Origin: Spirochaetaceae bacterium
Lineage (GTDB): Bacteria > Spirochaetota > Spirochaetia > WRBN01
Direction of reading: 5' to 3'
NCBI GenBank assembly: GCA_020024055.1
Contig: JAHHUI010000063.1
Span: 1 to 8,953 of the forward strand
Length of the DNA stretch: 8,953 nucleotides
Program-made: the position numbers and the translations under genes
The notes under the pieces: model-generated
Database searches by the model: none
The model's input: the letters and a program-made list of their open reading frames with translations, nothing else
What the model was told of the DNA's origin: nothing
Part shown: positions 6,121 to 8,953 of the stretch, one piece after another
Layout of the letters: every line of letters starts with the position of its first letter
How positions within the stretch are numbered: position 1 is the stretch's first letter

Positions 6121-6665
6121 ACCTTTTTTGAGAGGAAAGTTTTCCGATGGCAGATACAGGGGCCATATGCTGCCAGGGCATCTCTATGCATCTTTATGCC
6201 ATAGCCCTTGTGCCGCGCAAAATGATATTGCGGAAATTGAGCATCCAATTTATGCATATAGCGATCTCTCAGGCATTTTGCCACAATAGATGCCGCCATA
6301 ATACAAGGCTCTTTATCATCGCCTTTCACAATGGTGCGACTGGGCACATGGGGAAGATGCGGATCCTGATTGCCATCAATCAAAACCATTTGAACAGGAT
6401 GATGCAAATGCGCAAAGGCACGGCGCATGGCAAGAAAGGTGGCCTGTAAAATATTAATTTCATCAATTTCATGCGCACTGGCCCAGCCCAGACCCCACAA
6501 GGCCTGACTAAGGATAATGGCCAGGGCTTCTTCTCTTTTGGCAGGTGTCAATTTCTTAGAATCGGCCAAAATTTCTATAGGGAAATCATTGGGCAAAATG
6601 ACACATGCGGCACACACGGGCCCGGCCAAAGACCCTCGCCCCGCCTCATCCACACCACATATCAT
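6117..6665 (-). CDS. rnhB: ribonuclease HII
   Basis: RNase HII cuts the RNA strand of RNA-DNA hybrids and removes single ribonucleotides misincorporated into DNA. The 182-residue protein has the four metal-binding acidic residues of the family: Asp6 and Glu7 (CGVDEAGRG), Asp97 (VLIDGN) and Asp116 (VKGDDKEP). The GRG motif (9-11) that senses the 2'-hydroxyl, DSKKLT (35-40), AASIVAK (124-130) and HKGYG (152-156) are all present. One usual residue differs: HKGYGT is normally followed through Thr, here Ile157. It is a little short (usual 190-210). ATG 6665 lies five bases after the stop of the DUF4340 gene, with a weak AGAGA ribosome site overlapping that stop, so the two are probably co-translated. 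Confidence 0.95.
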   Translation of the reverse strand: MICGVDEAGRGSLAGPVCAACVILPNDFPIEILADSKKLTPAKREEALAIILSQALWGLGWASAHEIDEINILQATFLAMRRAFAHLHHPVQMVLIDGNQDPHLPHVPSRTIVKGDDKEPCIMAASIVAKCLRDRYMHKLDAQFPQYHFARHKGYGIKMHRDALAAYGPCICHRKTFLSKKV

Positions 6666-6666
6666 T

Positions 6667-6677
6667 CTCTCTACAAT
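6667..6677 (-). repeat. ATTGTAGAGAG copy before rnhB
   Basis: The 11-base word on the minus strand spans the DUF4340 stop codon (TAG, 6673-6671) and provides the purine-rich stretch before the rnhB ATG. The same word occurs at 8144-8154 before the DUF4340 gene. Confidence 0.5.
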
Positions 6678-8137
6678 CTCTCAAAGGCTTGTGTCAATTC
6701 TTCCAGCTGATATGAGCCAACAAGAAACGGTGTTTGATGCCCATCAATACGCACGAGATAATACTGTGCATTATAGCTGAGAAAATCAATTTCCGTGATG
6801 AGCTCTTCTGCATGATTATAATACACCAACTGATACATCATGTGCGGCACTTGGCGCGGCAGGCGGGCCTCGGCTTCATAGCTCAGCGACACCATGCGCT
6901 GATAAGCAGAGAGAAAATCTTCATCCTCGACAGGCATGCCGTTAAAATAGTATTGAATCTCTCCATGATTATGCTCATGCCCAAAGCGCTGATGCTCTTC
7001 CAGGCTCTCATGCGGTATACATCGATAATGAAATAAAGACATATACCAAGTGAAAAAATCCATTTTATGCAGCTGGCGAATATCGGTAATTTTTCCCCAG
7101 AAAGCCTGGGATGGCGTGGTGAAAATAAAAAAAGAAACTTCATCTTTAGGAATAAGAGCTACAAATTTATTCAACAGGGCGAAAGGCTTCAGATCAAGTA
7201 AATTCTGCACATAATTCTTAGAAAGCGTAAAGACATCATCCTGATTCTTCAGGCGGGCATAATAATCGCCTTGTGCATTGCGAGAACCAATATCTATTTC
7301 CAGCTTATCCCCTTGTTTATCAGAGACGACAAAACCGAGCTGGGGCGGCTGAAGACCATAGGCGGCCCAATGATGCACATTTATTTCTAAATTCTGTTTT
7401 TGGGGCGGGTTTTGTGCCCAATCCTGCCACAGACGATAAAAGGCCGCAGAATTCGCAAAATAACCGCGATATGTATGCGGCTGCACAAATTCATAATGCA
7501 TAAACATAGGCGAGCTGGCGCGATAATTCAATTCAATGGGTGCAAAAGAAGAGCCGCTCAGGCGCATATGTGCAATATTATGCCAGTCTATCTGCGGCAG
7601 ACTGATATCCCAATATTGATGCGGACGCACAGCAAATAAATCCCATTTTGTCGATGGGACCAAAAAAATTTCTTTCTTGCCATGCACCTGCATATAATAA
7701 TGTGTGCCCAGCGGGGTTTTATTGCCAAAAAGCAGCAGGCTTTTTTCGCCATTTTTCAAAGAAATCTCTACTGTTTTTTGGGGAATTCCCAGGCCATAAA
7801 CTGATACATCAGGTTGTGCCTGGGGCAATGGCCGCGCCTGGAAATCAGTCAGATTGCCTATCATCGCATTGATCACAACAGAAGATAAAGGATAATTATA
7901 TCCGCGGATTTGCCAGTGATTATCCCTGCGAATAAAAGTCAATTCCTGTCCTTGTTCCAACACCCGCACGCTTTGTATCTGTTCTCGCGGCAAAACCAGA
8001 ACAGACTGCTCGCTTGAGGCAGTGCTGTCCACCCGGGCTGGATGGAATGCAGAGATGAAACGCAATGTGATATAAACAACAGAGAGCAGAATTAAAATGA
8101 CTAAAAATATGAGTAATTTTTTCAGGCTTTTTTTCAC
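6671..8137 (-). CDS. membrane-anchored DUF4340 protein
   Basis: This 488-residue protein begins with a Lys-rich tail and one membrane segment (about 8-30), then a long soluble part expected outside the inner membrane. It resembles DUF4340 proteins, which commonly accompany GldF/GldG-type ABC transport genes; their biochemical role is not established. Two similar modules are visible: about 113-170, beginning YGLGIPQKTVEI with LLLFGNKTPLGTHYYMQV, and about 260-317, beginning YGLQPPQLGFVV with LEIDIGSRNAQGDYYARL. The first is the better match to the domain. The region 376-391 is rich in histidine (His376, 382, 387, 389, 391). The start is GTG 8137, with AGAGGA at 8147-8142 four bases upstream. 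It follows the GldG-like gene by 17 bases and precedes rnhB by five. Confidence 0.78.
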   Translation of the reverse strand: MKKSLKKLLIFLVILILLSVVYITLRFISAFHPARVDSTASSEQSVLVLPREQIQSVRVLEQGQELTFIRRDNHWQIRGYNYPLSSVVINAMIGNLTDFQARPLPQAQPDVSVYGLGIPQKTVEISLKNGEKSLLLFGNKTPLGTHYYMQVHGKKEIFLVPSTKWDLFAVRPHQYWDISLPQIDWHNIAHMRLSGSSFAPIELNYRASSPMFMHYEFVQPHTYRGYFANSAAFYRLWQDWAQNPPQKQNLEINVHHWAAYGLQPPQLGFVVSDKQGDKLEIDIGSRNAQGDYYARLKNQDDVFTLSKNYVQNLLDLKPFALLNKFVALIPKDEVSFFIFTTPSQAFWGKITDIRQLHKMDFFTWYMSLFHYRCIPHESLEEHQRFGHEHNHGEIQYYFNGMPVEDEDFLSAYQRMVSLSYEAEARLPRQVPHMMYQLVYYNHAEELITEIDFLSYNAQYYLVRIDGHQTPFLVGSYQLEELTQAFERL

Positions 8138-8143
8138 AATATC

Positions 8144-8154
8144 CTCTCTACAAT
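8144..8154 (-). repeat. ATTGTAGAGAG copy before the DUF4340 gene
   Basis: This is the second copy of the 11-base word, directly after the stop codon of the GldG-like gene (TAA, 8157-8155). It forms the ribosome binding region of the DUF4340 gene. Confidence 0.5.
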
Positions 8155-8953
8155 TTACATGCGCCGCCGCTTATTCCACACGGCAAAGCCCGCCACCAAA
8201 AGCAAAGCCGGCAAGGCGATAACAAAAACAAAGGAAAAAATAACAAAATCACTGACACTGATATTTAAAGGCAGACTCGAGAGATTGCGGCTGGGTATAT
8301 TCAGACTTTCGGAAGAACCGGCCAGCCATTGCACGCCTTGCAGGTAAAACTGCCCTGAAGCAGGAAAGCTGGCCATCACGCCCAGATCGCCAGAGGTCAC
8401 CAGCAGGCGGCTCTCTTTAGCCATGTCCTTATTATTTCTTTGGGCTGTGATGGCATAGGCGAGCGCGATTTCGCGATCTTCCTGAAGGCGAATCAGCTGC
8501 TGATCTGTTGTTCGGCCGAAGAGCACAGCTTGATCACTGGTCTTCAGCAAAGGATGCAGGCGTACATAGGCATTCATCTGGCCTGTGGGCAAAAGGCCCA
8601 TGGCCTGGCCCATCACCAAGGGGCTTCCGTTTTCTTTCAGGCCCTGTGTAATTCCCTCAAAAGGACTGATATTTACTTCAAAATATAAAGGATTATTCTG
8701 CATATTAGGCAGCAATTTTTTCGAATTGCGCTCGGCGGCCATGCCTCGGGCAGAAAGGCCATAGCCCTCCAGCATTTCTCGCAGGCGCGGCAGGCCATAG
8801 TCGGTTAAAGCAAAATTAATCCACAGGCGCCCGCCATTTTGCAGATATGTTTCCAGCTGGCGAATCTCTGTTGCGCCAAATTCATTCTTGGGAGAAAGAA
8901 TCATGATCACATCTGCATCATCGGGCATATTCTGTGTGCGCAAAGATAAGGGC
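8155..8953 (-). CDS. GldG-like ABC-transport auxiliary protein, C-terminal part (5' end beyond window)
   Basis: The frame stays open to the right edge, so the N-terminal part lies outside the window; about 265 residues are seen. The segment DADVIMILSPKNEFGATEIR followed by LETYLQNGGRLWINF matches the pattern in GldG-like auxiliary proteins (uncharacterised ABC-type transport component), in which an acidic strand is followed by a helix and a glycine pair. The C-terminus has one membrane helix (ISVSDFVIFSFVFVIALPAL onward) ending in a cytoplasmic basic tail, NKRRRM, as in that family. In Bacteroidetes GldG is tied to gliding motility; in other phyla the homologues sit with ABC permeases of unknown substrate. 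The DUF4340 gene 17 bases downstream supports the identification. The ATPase and permease genes would be expected to the right. A TTG at 8943 could be read as a start but the frame continues beyond it. Confidence 0.78.
   Translation of the reverse strand, partial: PLSLRTQNMPDDADVIMILSPKNEFGATEIRQLETYLQNGGRLWINFALTDYGLPRLREMLEGYGLSARGMAAERNSKKLLPNMQNNPLYFEVNISPFEGITQGLKENGSPLVMGQAMGLLPTGQMNAYVRLHPLLKTSDQAVLFGRTTDQQLIRLQEDREIALAYAITAQRNNKDMAKESRLLVTSGDLGVMASFPASGQFYLQGVQWLAGSSESLNIPSRNLSSLPLNISVSDFVIFSFVFVIALPALLLVAGFAVWNKRRRM

Noticed and set aside
1..8953. A previously undescribed defence, mobile or biosynthetic system.
   Set aside because: I saw no transposase, integrase, toxin-antitoxin pair, CRISPR repeats, terminal repeats or unusual domain fusions; every gene is assignable to a known family, though several families lack a known function.

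Overview
The window holds two convergent gene blocks with almost no non-coding DNA; the largest gap between genes is about 35 bases, so no stretch over 300 bases lacks a gene. It looks like a Gram-negative-type bacterium of medium GC that uses a dissociated (type II) fatty acid synthase, often uses TTG and GTG starts, and has a TrpR-family regulator. I cannot place it taxonomically. The FabZ active-site wording and the GldG/DUF4340 pair made me think of spirochaetes or similar lineages, but this is recall, not a search.

Plus-strand block, 1-5758: a tightly packed fatty acid synthesis operon in the order fabH (5' end cut by the window) - fabD - fabG - fabF - fabZ, followed 24 bases later by a membrane transporter of the OPT (oligopeptide transporter) family. 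FabD loads malonyl groups onto acyl carrier protein (ACP), FabH starts chains, FabF elongates them, FabG reduces the 3-keto group and FabZ dehydrates the 3-hydroxy group. All expected catalytic residues are visible. The ACP gene (acpP), which often lies between fabG and fabF, is not there, and no enoyl-ACP reductase is in the window.

Minus-strand block, 8953-5755, read right to left: the C-terminal half of a GldG-like ABC-transport auxiliary protein, a membrane-anchored DUF4340 protein with an internal repeat, ribonuclease HII (rnhB), and a small TrpR-family DNA-binding protein. The first three are spaced like an operon. The TrpR-like gene has its own near-consensus sigma-70-type promoter (TTGACT, 17 bases, TATAAT), whose -35 box contains the rnhB stop codon, whose spacer holds a nine-base T run, and which would produce a leaderless or nearly leaderless mRNA.

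The two blocks meet at position 5755-5758, where the stop codons of the OPT and TrpR-like genes share a TTAA palindrome. A hairpin without a U-tract lies just inside the TrpR-like gene. I found no RNA gene, insertion sequence, CRISPR array or clearly undescribed system. The points most worth following are the OPT transporter attached to the fab operon, the missing acpP, and the unusual promoter and leader of the TrpR-like gene.
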